Translations under genes and position numbers: made by a program | Notes under the pieces: model-generated | What the model saw: only the letters and a program-made list of their open reading frames with translations | Told to the model about the DNA's origin: nothing | Databases searched by the model: none | Shown: positions 35,847-45,391 of the stretch, piece after piece | How positions within the stretch are numbered: position 1 is the first letter of the stretch | How the letters are laid out: the number at the start of each line of letters is the position of its first letter | Source of the DNA: Bremerella sp. JC817 | GTDB lineage: Bacteria > Planctomycetota > Planctomycetia > Pirellulales > Pirellulaceae | Length of the DNA stretch: 64,000 bases | Reading direction: 5' to 3' | NCBI RefSeq assembly: GCF_040718835.1 | Contig: NZ_JBFEFG010000267.1 | Location: forward strand, 479,501-543,500

Positions 35847-36298
35847 CGGTCGATCGTTACTTAACAGAGCCGGACGTTAAGTCCAAGCCATTGTCCTTCA
35901 AGCACTTAAACACTTCACATCACATTCAGGTGCCGCAGGATGCGGTTGTGTAGAGAAGTAGATGGCCTTTTAACCACGGAAGTTCCCCAAATCCAGGGCA
36001 AAACTTATTTCTCAAAAAGAATTGCCAAGCAAGCACTGATTCCGCCGTGTTGCTATCAATTACCCAGTTTGCCCCTAAGGTAAAGCTTGGAGCCCGACAA
36101 ACAAGAGAGATCCAAGAAACCAAACGATATTTTCCGTCGTCTGGTTAGATGGCCCATTCTCGGGTAGTTTGCGAATCCGCTAGGTCCGGGGGAAATTTCG
36201 GACATTTCGTTGCGACCACCCCCCTGAACAAAGATAATCGAACCACACGTAGTACACAGCGTTGCCCCATCGATCTTCTCATCCGACTAGGAAGCCCC
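35847..36298. other. Divergent non-coding region
   Basis: These 452 bases separate the anti-sigma-like gene (-) from the secretin-like gene (+). A good promoter for the plus-strand gene is present (36210-36238). Just upstream is a short dyad, gtccg/cggac (36184-36203). I see no gene-like open frame in the rest. Confidence 0.5.
36210..36238 (+). promoter_or_regulatory. Promoter of the secretin-like gene
   Basis: TTGCGA (36210-36215), a 17-base spacer and GATAAT (36233-36238) lie about 60 bases upstream of the start codon. Both boxes are close to the sigma-70 consensus. Confidence 0.6.
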
Positions 36299-39200
36299 AT
36301 GACTTTTCGGAAGGTCGGCACACTTTTTTGTGCCGCACTGACGTTTGCCTTGCCAGTTGAAATGCCAGCTTTCAACTCCGCCTTATACCCCCTGGCAATG
36401 GCTCAAGTACCGTCTATGGGGCCAGGTATCCAAGGCCCTGGGCCTAGCATCTCTCAGATGCCAAACCGTGTGGGACATTCTATGGAAGGCAAAGTGACTC
36501 CCGCCACAGAAGGCCCCAAGCCAGAGGCAGGCGATAACAAGCCAGGCAAGTCCGAAAAGCCTGACGATGGGTCCAAACCGGCGGAAGCCCAACCCGAAGG
36601 CCCCAAAGGTCCGATCCAGCGAAAAGACAAGCCGAGCGAAGCCGCCGATCCCGAAGAACTGAAGGTTCGCCCTGATCAGCAGGGGATGGTTCGATTCAAC
36701 TTCCGCGGCCAGGCCTGGCCCGATGTTCTCGACTGGCTGGCCGACATCTCGAAGACCAGCCTCGATTGGCAAGAGTTGCCAGGCGACTATCTCAATCTCA
36801 CCACGCAGCGAGCCTACTCGATCGACGAAGTTCGCGACCTGATCAACGAACGCCTGATGACGCGTGGCTATACCATTCTGCAGCAACAGGAAGGCCTGGT
36901 CGTTGCCAAGCTGGAAGGGCTCAACACGGCCCGGGTTCCGCGCGTCCATTCGGAAGACCTTCGTCATCGCGATGCCCACGAGTTCGTGAAGGTCTCGTTC
37001 CCACTCAGTTGGTTGCTGGCCGAAGACGCCGTCGAAGAACTCAAGCCGATGCTAGGTCCGCACGGCACGATGGCCGCACTGCCAACCTCGAACCGGTTGG
37101 AAGTGATGGACGTGGTTACCAACCTCCGACAGATCCAACATGTGCTGCAGGAAGAGCAATCGTCCGAAGTCCGTTCGACCAAGGTGCACGAGTTCTACCT
37201 CGAATACACCCGGGCCGAAGACGTTCTGGCCAAGCTCGAATCGCTGCTGGGCATCCGCAGGCCGAGTGGCGGGGGCATGGGGATGATGGACCCGAACATG
37301 ATGCAGCAGATGCAACAACAGATGCAGCAGCAAATGATGCAGCAGATGCAGCAACAACAACAGCAAGGTGGAAACAGATCACGCCGCAAACCGCCCGGTA
37401 GCGACGACATTCACTTGGTGATCAACTCAAGGCAGAACAGCATCATTGCCAACGCCCCGCCTGACAAGCTGGTGGTAATCGCCGAAGCGGTAAAGCTGTT
37501 CGATGTTCCTTCGCAATCAGGCTCGCCTTTAGGGGCGAACTTCCAGCGAGTGGAAGTCTATCGCCTGGCTCAGCTCGATCCCAAGTCGCTTCAGGCCATG
37601 CTGCTTCAGTCTGGTAATCTTGATCCAACCACGCAGCTGGTGATCGACGACAAAAACAACGCCTTGATCGCCAATGCCGGAGCGGCCGATCAAATCACGA
37701 TCCAGGCCCTGATCAACAAGCTCGACGGCGCCGGTCGCGAGTTCAAAGTGATTCGGCTGCGTCGTCTGCAAGCCGATTACGTCGCCGGCTCGATCCGCTT
37801 CATGATGGGGGAAGAAGAGAAGGAAGACGACAGCAACTCGCGTCGAGGCTATTACTCGATGTACGGATATGGTCGTCAGCCGGAACAGAATAATAAGAAG
37901 GACAAGTTTCGCGTCGATGCCGACGTGATCAACAATCGGCTCTTACTCCGCGCCAACGAAGTGGAAATGGCATCGATCGAAAACCTGCTGATCCAACTCG
38001 GCGAGATTCCCCCAGGCGGCGATTCGCAGCGAGGCAAACTTCGCACGCTCGAGGCAGGCTCCAGTGGTTCAGCAGAAGAGATGCTAAAGCGATTGAAGGA
38101 ACTCTGGCCCCAAGTCTCGCCAGCACCGCTGCAGATCAAGCTGCCCGAAACCAAACCAAAAGAAGAAACCCCTTCGCCATCAACGAAGGAGCCGCCGAAA
38201 AAAGAGAACTCGGCCCAGGCCCGTTCCCGCATCACGGTGCCCGTTCACCTGGCTGCGATGAATCCCGCGGAAGATGAAGCGTCCGAGCAGCGCCCCTTGG
38301 AAGAGCTTTCCCAGGAAGAACTACGCAATCGTTTCTTTCCCAAACCAGAAACAAAGCCGGCGAACGACGCAGAAGGGTCGAAGTCTCCGGTCGTGATCCA
38401 AGTCGACGAGAACGGACGAATCACGCTCGCCTCGGATGACCCCGCCGCCCTCGATCTGCTGGAGGACCTGCTGATCGACCTGACTCCCGAGCCGAAAGAC
38501 TGGGAAGTGTTCGAGCTGAAGTACGCCTCGGCTTACTGGGTGGCGTGGAACCTGGAAGACTTTTTTGAAGAGAAGGAAGAAGAGGAAGACACGCGTCCGA
38601 CTCCTTGGTACTGGGACTATGGTCGTGAAGAGAAGAAAGAAGATCCGCTGCGTTTGTCACAGCGGAAGAAGCTCAAGTTTCTTTCGGACACCGATACCAA
38701 TACGATCGTCGTGCAGAATGCCAATGCCGCGCAGTTGGCCACGATCAAAGACTTGATCGAACTTTACGACAAGCCCGAGCCGGTGGTCGAGGCATCGAAG
38801 CGGCTCAATGCGACGTACGCCGTTCGTTACTCACGAGCATCGGCCATCGCCGAGTCGGTGAAGGAAGTCTTCCGTGACCTGCTTTCGTCGAATGACAAGT
38901 CGCTTCAGCAGCCGCAACAAGGGGGCGGAGGCGATCGCGACAAGGCTCCGGACCGTTACGCCAGCGATTACGTCTCACGTACCGGATCGGGCTTCAAAGG
39001 GAAGCTTTCGATCGGTGTCGACGATATCTCAAACACGCTGCTCATCTCGACCGAAGGCGAGAGCCTGATGTCGCTGGTGATGGATATGGTGAAACGGATC
39101 GACGAGTCGGCCAAGCCGGTTTCGACGGTCCGCATCGTCAACCTGAAGACGGGCGTCAACGGGACGAAAATGAAGGAGCTGCTGACGCGGTTGTTGGAAA

Positions 39201-39343
39201 ACCAGAATCCGCAGCCGCAACAGCCGCCGCAGGATCCCAATGGCCAGCCGAACGCTAATGGGCAGCCAGGTCAGAATGGTCCTCGCGGTCAGCGTGGAAT
39301 GCGAATGCAAGATTTCCAGGAAGCAGTATCCGCCGAGAACTAG
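36299..39343 (+). CDS. Large exported protein with repeated secretin N-domains
   Basis: The 1014-residue protein starts with a signal peptide (FRKVGTLFCAALTFALPVEM, Ala-rich, ending near residue 35) and an AGGAAG ribosome-binding site, which favours ATG 36299. After a Pro/Lys/Glu-rich linker come several secretin-type N1/NolW-like domains. These are recognised by the pattern of strands with DxxxNxxxxxA, such as INSRQNSIIANAPPDKLVVI, IDDKNNALIANAGAADQITI and DTDTNTIVVQNANAAQLATI. No C-terminal secretin beta-barrel domain is seen; the protein ends in a Pro/Gln/Gly-rich tail. A Met/Gln-rich segment lies near residues 331-360. It may be a periplasmic scaffold or an accessory of a type II or pilus system. 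It overlaps the thioesterase gene tail to tail by four bases. Confidence 0.78.
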   Translation: MTFRKVGTLFCAALTFALPVEMPAFNSALYPLAMAQVPSMGPGIQGPGPSISQMPNRVGHSMEGKVTPATEGPKPEAGDNKPGKSEKPDDGSKPAEAQPEGPKGPIQRKDKPSEAADPEELKVRPDQQGMVRFNFRGQAWPDVLDWLADISKTSLDWQELPGDYLNLTTQRAYSIDEVRDLINERLMTRGYTILQQQEGLVVAKLEGLNTARVPRVHSEDLRHRDAHEFVKVSFPLSWLLAEDAVEELKPMLGPHGTMAALPTSNRLEVMDVVTNLRQIQHVLQEEQSSEVRSTKVHEFYLEYTRAEDVLAKLESLLGIRRPSGGGMGMMDPNMMQQMQQQMQQQMMQQMQQQQQQGGNRSRRKPPGSDDIHLVINSRQNSIIANAPPDKLVVIAEAVKLFDVPSQSGSPLGANFQRVEVYRLAQLDPKSLQAMLLQSGNLDPTTQLVIDDKNNALIANAGAADQITIQALINKLDGAGREFKVIRLRRLQADYVAGSIRFMMGEEEKEDDSNSRRGYYSMYGYGRQPEQNNKKDKFRVDADVINNRLLLRANEVEMASIENLLIQLGEIPPGGDSQRGKLRTLEAGSSGSAEEMLKRLKELWPQVSPAPLQIKLPETKPKEETPSPSTKEPPKKENSAQARSRITVPVHLAAMNPAEDEASEQRPLEELSQEELRNRFFPKPETKPANDAEGSKSPVVIQVDENGRITLASDDPAALDLLEDLLIDLTPEPKDWEVFELKYASAYWVAWNLEDFFEEKEEEEDTRPTPWYWDYGREEKKEDPLRLSQRKKLKFLSDTDTNTIVVQNANAAQLATIKDLIELYDKPEPVVEASKRLNATYAVRYSRASAIAESVKEVFRDLLSSNDKSLQQPQQGGGGDRDKAPDRYASDYVSRTGSGFKGKLSIGVDDISNTLLISTEGESLMSLVMDMVKRIDESAKPVSTVRIVNLKTGVNGTKMKELLTRLLENQNPQPQQPPQDPNGQPNANGQPGQNGPRGQRGMRMQDFQEAVSAEN

Positions 39344-39789
39344 ACTTCTCGGCCTTCGGTCTGGGTGATCAGCTTGCGGACGTCATCCGGAATGACAATC
39401 GGCCGCTGGTTGGCGTAGTCGAAATAGACCACGCCAGATTCGCCATCGGCCACCAGTTGTTGCTGCTGCACGCTATAGACAACGTGCTCGACCTTCATGC
39501 TGGTTCCTCCCAGCTTGACCATCCGGGCCCCGATCAAGACTTCATCCGGATACCGCAACTGCTTGCGGTAGTTGCAATGCACCGAAGCGAGAATCGGTCC
39601 GCAGCCGGTTGCTTCCATGATGGGATTCAGCCCGGAAACTTCCAGGTAACGAACACGCGAGGTCTCGAACCAGCGCAAGTAAACCGTGTTGTTTACATGC
39701 TGAAACGAGTCCATGTCTCCCCACTGAACCGGCACTTTCGCAACGGCGGGAAAGTCGGCCAGCTGTGGTGGTAGATCTGGATTGGGCAT
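39340..39789 (-). CDS. Acyl-CoA thioesterase, 4HBT hot-dog fold
   Basis: The 149-residue protein has the hot-dog thioesterase pattern of YbgC/4-hydroxybenzoyl-CoA thioesterases: VQWGDMDSFQHVNNTVYLRW with the catalytic Asp and His-Val-Asn, and later SVHCNYRKQLRYPDEVLIGA. Such enzymes hydrolyse short or medium acyl-CoA in the cytoplasm. Length is usual. It lies 46 bases downstream of the topoisomerase VI gene on the same strand and may be co-transcribed. Substrate is not predictable. Confidence 0.87.
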   Translation of the reverse strand: MPNPDLPPQLADFPAVAKVPVQWGDMDSFQHVNNTVYLRWFETSRVRYLEVSGLNPIMEATGCGPILASVHCNYRKQLRYPDEVLIGARMVKLGGTSMKVEHVVYSVQQQQLVADGESGVVYFDYANQRPIVIPDDVRKLITQTEGREV

Positions 39790-39835
39790 CTTGCTTTCTC
39801 GGTTCTCAGATTCTTCAACAGGACAACCGCGGGGC

Positions 39836-40996
39836 TTAGTCGAGCCAGCTTCGCTCGGCCAAACGAGCCGGGACGTATTCTTCCGTCACGTAGCTCACAC
39901 CCTGGCTAATCAAGGCTTCCACTTCGAGCTTGAAGCCGTTGTCCAGCATCTTCTGGATCTCTTTCTGCCAGTTCTTTTTGTGCTCGAACCAGGGATAGCT
40001 GGCGATCTGCTTGGCACGCTTCCGGTCGGAATCGTTGAGCGCGATCTGCACGCTTGGCGAGAGATTACAGCGTTCGTAGTCGATCGAACGCAGCCCAATA
40101 AACTTCGCGTCGGGCACTGCCATACGCTTCGATTCGTAGGCCAGGTTAATCGATCCCTGCTTGATCACGCTGTAAATGTAATACCCCCATGGGTCATTAT
40201 CGAGCACGCAGTAGATCGGCAGATTCAGCTCGTTGTTGAGCCGCGACAGCAGACGACGCACACCACGCGATGGCTGACCACCACCGTGGGTCAGAATGCA
40301 GTTGTGCTTCTTCCAGAACTTGTCTTCGTTGAAGCGTTGCCAGACCGTGCCTTTTTCAACATGCAGGACAAAGTCAGCTTCGCACTTCACAAACTCGATC
40401 GTGTCGGGCTCGACGATCGAGGGAATCCCATAACCACCGCTCCCCATGCGCGAGCAGTCGATTTCGTCGCCCTTGTCACGTAGGACCAGGGGGCCGACCA
40501 TGTCACCCTTCTTCTGGGCGTACAAGTGCAACTCTTCGCGAAGCACGTTCAACAGCACTTCGACATCTTCAATGATCGGATCGCTTTCGGCCTGATCGGC
40601 GAAGGTCTCTTCCTTGGTGCCGGCAATCGTGTGCTTCAGCAAATAGTAGAGCCCTCGAATGCTGGTCGACTTGCCTTCGTCGATCAACCGCTTGCAGCCA
40701 CTGCCGACGAGCATTGTCTGCATGTAGCTCTTGGCCTGGTTCAGATTGAAGAGCTGGCGACCGGTGGTGTTCTTTCCCATTTCGATGATACGCTGCGTTT
40801 TGTTGTAGCGCACATTCGAGAGCGAACGGGTCGGGATGTCCATCTTCGGGTCGCGAACCCGGCCCGCCGCCGCCACCACACTGTCGGCCAGACCGACAAG
40901 TTGGTTCAGCGTGTTCACATCCTTCTTGGTCAACTCGACCTTTTCCTTTGCATCCGTTTTCGGAGCCACCTTTTTGGGGGCTTTTTTCTTGGCCAT
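39836..40996 (-). CDS. top6A: DNA topoisomerase VI subunit A (Spo11-like)
   Basis: Topoisomerase VI is a type IIB ATP-dependent enzyme, an A2B2 tetramer mainly found in archaea and plants. Subunit A cleaves DNA through an active-site tyrosine in a winged-helix domain and has a Toprim domain for Mg2+. Here the tyrosine is in TSIRGLYYLLKHT (Tyr117/Tyr118). The Toprim acidic residues are in ADFVLHVEKGTVWQRF and PIYCVLDNDPWGYYIYSVIK. The 386 residues match archaeal A subunits. The N-terminus is Lys/Ala-rich (MAKKKAPKKVAPKTDAKEKV). I chose ATG 40996. No gene for the ATPase subunit B is adjacent, although the two are often neighbours. Upstream (114 bases) is an ABC permease. Confidence 0.9.
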   Translation of the reverse strand: MAKKKAPKKVAPKTDAKEKVELTKKDVNTLNQLVGLADSVVAAAGRVRDPKMDIPTRSLSNVRYNKTQRIIEMGKNTTGRQLFNLNQAKSYMQTMLVGSGCKRLIDEGKSTSIRGLYYLLKHTIAGTKEETFADQAESDPIIEDVEVLLNVLREELHLYAQKKGDMVGPLVLRDKGDEIDCSRMGSGGYGIPSIVEPDTIEFVKCEADFVLHVEKGTVWQRFNEDKFWKKHNCILTHGGGQPSRGVRRLLSRLNNELNLPIYCVLDNDPWGYYIYSVIKQGSINLAYESKRMAVPDAKFIGLRSIDYERCNLSPSVQIALNDSDRKRAKQIASYPWFEHKKNWQKEIQKMLDNGFKLEVEALISQGVSYVTEEYVPARLAERSWLD

Positions 40997-41110
40997 CCGC
41001 TGCGCCTGATCGATTGAAGTTGAGGGACTTAGGGAAAATATCCGTCTCGCGAAGAACGTATCAGAATAACGCGCTTCGCCCCTGGCGAGAATGGGCATCT
41101 TTGCAGGCCA

Positions 41111-42454
41111 CTAATTGGCGGCCCGTAAAGCCTCGATCGGATCGAGATCGGCCGCACGACTGGCGGGGTAAAGCCCGAAGATAACCCCCACCACCACCGA
41201 GATCCCGAACGCGAGTGGAATCGAGAGTGGAACGATCTGAGGACGCACGTCCCGAATCGACTCTGGCAATGTTTCAATCACCGCCGGATCATACGTCGAT
41301 GCCAGGAAGCGAGCCAGGTCGACCGCTGGGATACAGAGCAAACCACCCAGCACCCCTGTCAGCCCACCAACCACCGACAGCACGATCGTTTCGACCAGGA
41401 ACTGGCGGATGATGTCGCCTCGTTTGGCCCCCAGGGCCCGGCGAATCCCGATTTCTCGTGTTCGCTCGGTCACGGTTGCCAGCATGATATTCATAATGCC
41501 AATACCGCCCACCAGCAGCGAAATCGCCGCAATCAGCCCCATGAAGACCATGAACATGAACTTGGTCTGGCGGGCTTGCTCCAGCAGCTCCAATGGGACC
41601 ACCACCGAGACGTCGCGGAGGCGATCGTGATGGGCAAGGCTCTGCCGGACCAGTTCGGCCGTATCCATGACCTGGTTCGACATGTCTTGATTAGCAGCGA
41701 CAACCTTCAGCGTGATCTGGTTAAGTTCGACGATCTCGCCGGAGAACGTTCCCCCTTCGATCGTCACCACGTGATCGCCAATCCGCTGCCAGAGCGTGGA
41801 AATTGGGATATAGACGTCTTTATCGTACGCTTGACCTGAAAGACTGCCACCAACGGCTGCGGTCGCGGCCTTCGGCTTCAAGACACCGACGACGGTGTAA
41901 AGATCGTCGTCTACGCGAATTGTCTTGCCGATCGGCTTCTCGAACCCGAACAGCGCGTCCGCGACTTCTGCCGCCAACACGCAAACATTCGAGCGATCCG
42001 CGACTTCGACCTGCGAGATGAAGTGCCCGCGGCGAGGCTGTACTTCCAAATGGTTCAGTCGGGCATATTCCGGCGTACAGCCCACGAGGCGCCCATGAAC
42101 CGCGTTGGTACCATGCCGAAACTGCCGTCGGATCTCACGAATCGGGGTGGCGGTCTCGACCGAGTGCAGCGTTTCATCCAACAGCTGCCAGTCGTCGCGG
42201 GTCAACCCATACGTCAATGGACCACGCTGCTCCGAGATCGCTTCCGATGGCGGTTTGACCGTACGGACGATGATATTTTCAGCCCCCAGCTTTTCAATCT
42301 GCTGCTGAGCCTTGGCACTGATCCCTTCGCTGATCGCCAGCAGCCAGATCACACTCGCCACGCCGATGAAGATACCCAGAATCGTCAGCAGCGACCGCAT
42401 CGGGTGCAGCAGCAGACTTTTGATTCCAAGTTTCCAGATACGGAGCCCGAGCAT
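41111..42454 (-). CDS. MacB/FtsX-type ABC transporter permease
   Basis: The 447-residue membrane protein has the MacB-like architecture: one N-terminal helix (MRSLLTILGIFIGVASVIWL), a large periplasmic domain of about 230 residues, then three C-terminal helices with MLATVTERTREIGIRRALGA and ASRAADLDPIEALRAA. The motif TREIGIRRALGA is the family signature. Here permease and ATPase are separate genes, unlike E. coli MacB. It lies 19 bases after the ATPase gene and works with it and with the adaptor and outer-membrane genes upstream. The substrate (peptide, lipopeptide or antibiotic) cannot be told. Confidence 0.92.
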   Translation of the reverse strand: MLGLRIWKLGIKSLLLHPMRSLLTILGIFIGVASVIWLLAISEGISAKAQQQIEKLGAENIIVRTVKPPSEAISEQRGPLTYGLTRDDWQLLDETLHSVETATPIREIRRQFRHGTNAVHGRLVGCTPEYARLNHLEVQPRRGHFISQVEVADRSNVCVLAAEVADALFGFEKPIGKTIRVDDDLYTVVGVLKPKAATAAVGGSLSGQAYDKDVYIPISTLWQRIGDHVVTIEGGTFSGEIVELNQITLKVVAANQDMSNQVMDTAELVRQSLAHHDRLRDVSVVVPLELLEQARQTKFMFMVFMGLIAAISLLVGGIGIMNIMLATVTERTREIGIRRALGAKRGDIIRQFLVETIVLSVVGGLTGVLGGLLCIPAVDLARFLASTYDPAVIETLPESIRDVRPQIVPLSIPLAFGISVVVGVIFGLYPASRAADLDPIEALRAAN

Positions 42455-42473
42455 GGGATAAGTTCTCGCTTGC

Positions 42474-43217
42474 TTACGTCAGATTGAGTGCCGAAGTATC
42501 CAGGCCACGTTGGGCCTTCGCCGAGCGGCGACTTTCGACCGGGTGATCTTCTTTGATCAGACCATCCATCAAGCGAATCGAACGCTTGGCATGATGCGAA
42601 ACGTCGTCTTCGTGCGTCACCAGAATGATCGTTCGTCCCTCGTCGTTGAGAGTCTCGAACAAGTGCAAGATTTCTTCGGTGGTGCGTGAGTCGAGGTTAC
42701 CGGTCGGTTCGTCCGCCAGGATATAGTCGGGATTGTTGATCAAGCTACGGGCCACCGCCACACGCTGCTGCTGACCACCAGAAAGCTGAGTCGGTCGGTG
42801 CCCCATACGATCGCCCAGACCGACCATCTTGGCCAATTCACGGGCACGATGATGATCGGCAGCGGTGACGTGACCTCGGTAGAAGAGTGGAACCTCGATG
42901 TTCTCGATCACTGTCAGCTGCTGAATCAGATTGTACGACTGAAACACAAACCCGATTCGGGAAGCACGTAGCTGCGAAAGCTGATCGTCGGTCAGCGTAC
43001 TGGTATCTCGCCCCCCCAGAACAACCTGGCCTGATGAAGGGCGATCGAGACAACCGAGCATATTGAGCAGCGTGCTCTTGCCAGAGCCCGACGTCCCCAT
43101 GATGGAAACGTAGTCGCCCTCGGGAACATCGAAGTTTATCCCTCGCAGCGCGTGAACGGTTTCGCCTTTGAGGTGGTAGATCTTCTTGAGGTCAACTACG
43201 CGCGTGGCGTAATTCAC
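42474..43217 (-). CDS. ABC transporter ATP-binding protein (MacB/LolD type)
   Basis: The 247-residue ATPase has Walker A GTSGSGKST, the Q-loop in FVFQSYNLI, the signature LSGGQQQR, Walker B YILADEPTGNLDS and the His switch in LVTHEDD. The GNLDS following Walker B is typical of the LolD/MacB/FtsE subfamily. It energises the permease encoded 19 bases downstream. Its ATG overlaps the stop of the adaptor gene by four bases, so synthesis is coupled. Confidence 0.95.
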   Translation of the reverse strand: MNYATRVVDLKKIYHLKGETVHALRGINFDVPEGDYVSIMGTSGSGKSTLLNMLGCLDRPSSGQVVLGGRDTSTLTDDQLSQLRASRIGFVFQSYNLIQQLTVIENIEVPLFYRGHVTAADHHRARELAKMVGLGDRMGHRPTQLSGGQQQRVAVARSLINNPDYILADEPTGNLDSRTTEEILHLFETLNDEGRTIILVTHEDDVSHHAKRSIRLMDGLIKEDHPVESRRSAKAQRGLDTSALNLT

Positions 43218-44953
43218 TGAGCACCTCCCGCTGGTTGCGGAGGCTGATCCTCAGCAATCCGCACCGGGTCTTTCTCGATGCTGGCTTCCTGGTTGAACGA
43301 AGTCTCGGTCACCTCGGGCCGCTTGTCCGAACCTTTCGGCGGAATATTGGCGCTGGTATCTCGCGAAGGTCGTTCAACGAGCTTCGTGTCCGGTTTGGAG
43401 TTGTTTTCTTCGCCTGGACTTTGCGGACCACGACGGCCTGGCTTACCTTCTCCTGTAGCTTCACCTTTTTGCGGTCCCTTCGAGTTCAACTGTTCTGGCG
43501 GCAGCTCTGGCATTTCGACCTGTTCGACCAGGTCACGCGGACTCAGCGAGACAAAGTCGCCGGGGGAGACCCCATTTCGCACGACCACGAAACGCGAGTT
43601 GTTGGACCCAACCTCGACTTTGCGAGGCTCGACCGCGTCTTCGCTGACCTGAACCATGCAGTAATAGTCGTCCCCGTAAGGAAGCACCGCCTGAACGGGG
43701 ATCAACGTGGCGTTGTCTTCTTTTTCGACATGAATGGCGACGTTTGCCGTGAGGCCCGGTTTAATCTGTCGAGGCGAACCATCGATCGAAACGACCGCCG
43801 CATAACGTTTGACCTGGGCACCGAAGCGGCTGATTGGTTCTGGATACTCATTCACCTTGGTGACGGTACCTTCCAGCTTGACGTCGTCGAAGGCGTCGAG
43901 CGAGATGGTGGCACGCATCCCGGCTTGAACCATCGCCACGCGTGATTCGTTGATCAAAACGTGAACCTGCATCGCACTATAGTCTGGCAGGCGAATGATC
44001 GTCTGACGTTCGCGGACCGAGGTGCCTGGCTCGACGATGAATTCCGAGGCTTCGCGATTACCACGTTCGTTGGCATACACCACCTGGCCCGCTGCCGGAG
44101 CGGTGATGGTGCAGTTCTTGATTTGTTCGAGAAAGAAGTCGAGGCGTTTCTGCTCGATCGAGTTGCGTTCCTTGGCCGACTCGAGGTCTGCCGTGGCGAC
44201 ACCGATCGCGCTTTCCAACTCCTTGATCTTCTTTTCCTTGGTTTGGTTGATCAGCACGCCCCGCTTGTGGGTTGCGTTTTCAAGCTCGATCTTCGCCTTA
44301 TCGACGGCGAACCGATCCCCTTCCAGTTGCAAGGAAGTCACAAAGCCTTTGGCCGCCAGACGCGAACTGTAGGCATAGTACTCTTCCGCACGGCGGAGCG
44401 TTTCCTTGGCGAACGTGATTTCCGCGTCGATCTCTCGCAGTTCCTGCACGAACAGACCATCAACGTATTCCGTCATGGCGATCTGGGCAGCTTCGAGTTC
44501 GTTCTGGGCTTTGGCCAGGCCGGCGATCGAACCACTGAGGTCCAGACGCTGCAGCTTCGCTTCTTCTTCCAGGGCCGAAGAGTCGAGACGTACCAACACG
44601 TCCCCAGCTTCGACTTGCTTCCCTTCTTCAATGACCCACAAGATCTCGAAGCTGTTCACTTCACGCGAGCTACGGACCAGGGACATCACATCGACGTTTC
44701 GAGCCGACTCGACTTCCCCTTTCTCGACCACATCGTGAACGAAATCTCCCTTGGTGACTTCGTGAAAAGTCGCACCATGGAGGCTCGATCCCTTCTTCGC
44801 CATGCCGAAGTAGTAGTAGCCGGCAGCACCGGCAATCACCAGGCAGACAATGGCCGCCTTGGCAAAGTAACCACCACGCATCGACTGGCGACGAGCAGTA
44901 CGCGATCCGCGCGGAAAGAGAGTGTTCAGCAAACTAGGCTTCATGCTAGCCAT
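43214..44953 (-). CDS. HlyD/MacA-type periplasmic adaptor protein
   Basis: The 579-residue membrane fusion protein links the inner-membrane ABC transporter to an outer-membrane channel. There is an N-terminal membrane helix (YFAKAAIVCLVIAGAAGYYY), a lipoyl-like first half (VVEKGEVESARNVDVMS), a long coiled-coil hairpin (residues about 130-270) and the second lipoyl half (TITAPAAGQVVYANERG). Beta-barrel and membrane-proximal domains follow. The C-terminal 90 residues are Pro/Gly/Lys-rich and look disordered, which is longer than in E. coli MacA (371). A second ATG at 44944 is also possible. It is the first gene of the adaptor-ATPase-permease set. Confidence 0.9.
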   Translation of the reverse strand: MASMKPSLLNTLFPRGSRTARRQSMRGGYFAKAAIVCLVIAGAAGYYYFGMAKKGSSLHGATFHEVTKGDFVHDVVEKGEVESARNVDVMSLVRSSREVNSFEILWVIEEGKQVEAGDVLVRLDSSALEEEAKLQRLDLSGSIAGLAKAQNELEAAQIAMTEYVDGLFVQELREIDAEITFAKETLRRAEEYYAYSSRLAAKGFVTSLQLEGDRFAVDKAKIELENATHKRGVLINQTKEKKIKELESAIGVATADLESAKERNSIEQKRLDFFLEQIKNCTITAPAAGQVVYANERGNREASEFIVEPGTSVRERQTIIRLPDYSAMQVHVLINESRVAMVQAGMRATISLDAFDDVKLEGTVTKVNEYPEPISRFGAQVKRYAAVVSIDGSPRQIKPGLTANVAIHVEKEDNATLIPVQAVLPYGDDYYCMVQVSEDAVEPRKVEVGSNNSRFVVVRNGVSPGDFVSLSPRDLVEQVEMPELPPEQLNSKGPQKGEATGEGKPGRRGPQSPGEENNSKPDTKLVERPSRDTSANIPPKGSDKRPEVTETSFNQEASIEKDPVRIAEDQPPQPAGGAQ

Positions 44954-45391
44954 GGACGTTTCTCGTCGAAGGTAGGATGCATGGACCTAACCATGGATTT
45001 CCATGCACAGCAATAGAAAGGATGGGAGTATGCCCGAAAGCACTGGTTCATTCTAACAACCCAGGCGTTCACAATCACGCGAAAACCATCACAATTCCAC
45101 GTTGGTTTATGCATCTAACCCTTTGGTTAGCAGCAAGTTACCTAGGATTTGGGGGCTGGTAGTCGATACCCTGCAAAGTTCATCGACTCCCGAAGTACTT
45201 CATGCTCGATGAAACCCCGAAAATGGCCGAAGGATTCCCTTATACCGGAAAACATTGTTAGAACGGCATTCGGGCAGTCAACTAAATCGTGGTTCTAAAA
45301 AGAGTTACGACCACGACTTTTCCTTTTGGCAGTTTGCGGCAAGCAGTCTAGATAGATAATGTAGGCCGCTTGCCTTTGATCCATCGCCGGC
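44954..45391. other. Non-coding region between the TolC-like and adaptor genes
   Basis: This 438-base gap separates two genes of the same export system on the same strand. I see no gene-like frame and no clear terminator. A 6-bp inverted repeat with a 4-base spacer (ctaacc/ggttag, 45115-45130) might be an operator. A promoter for the adaptor-ATPase-permease genes is expected here, but I could not place it. Confidence 0.4.
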
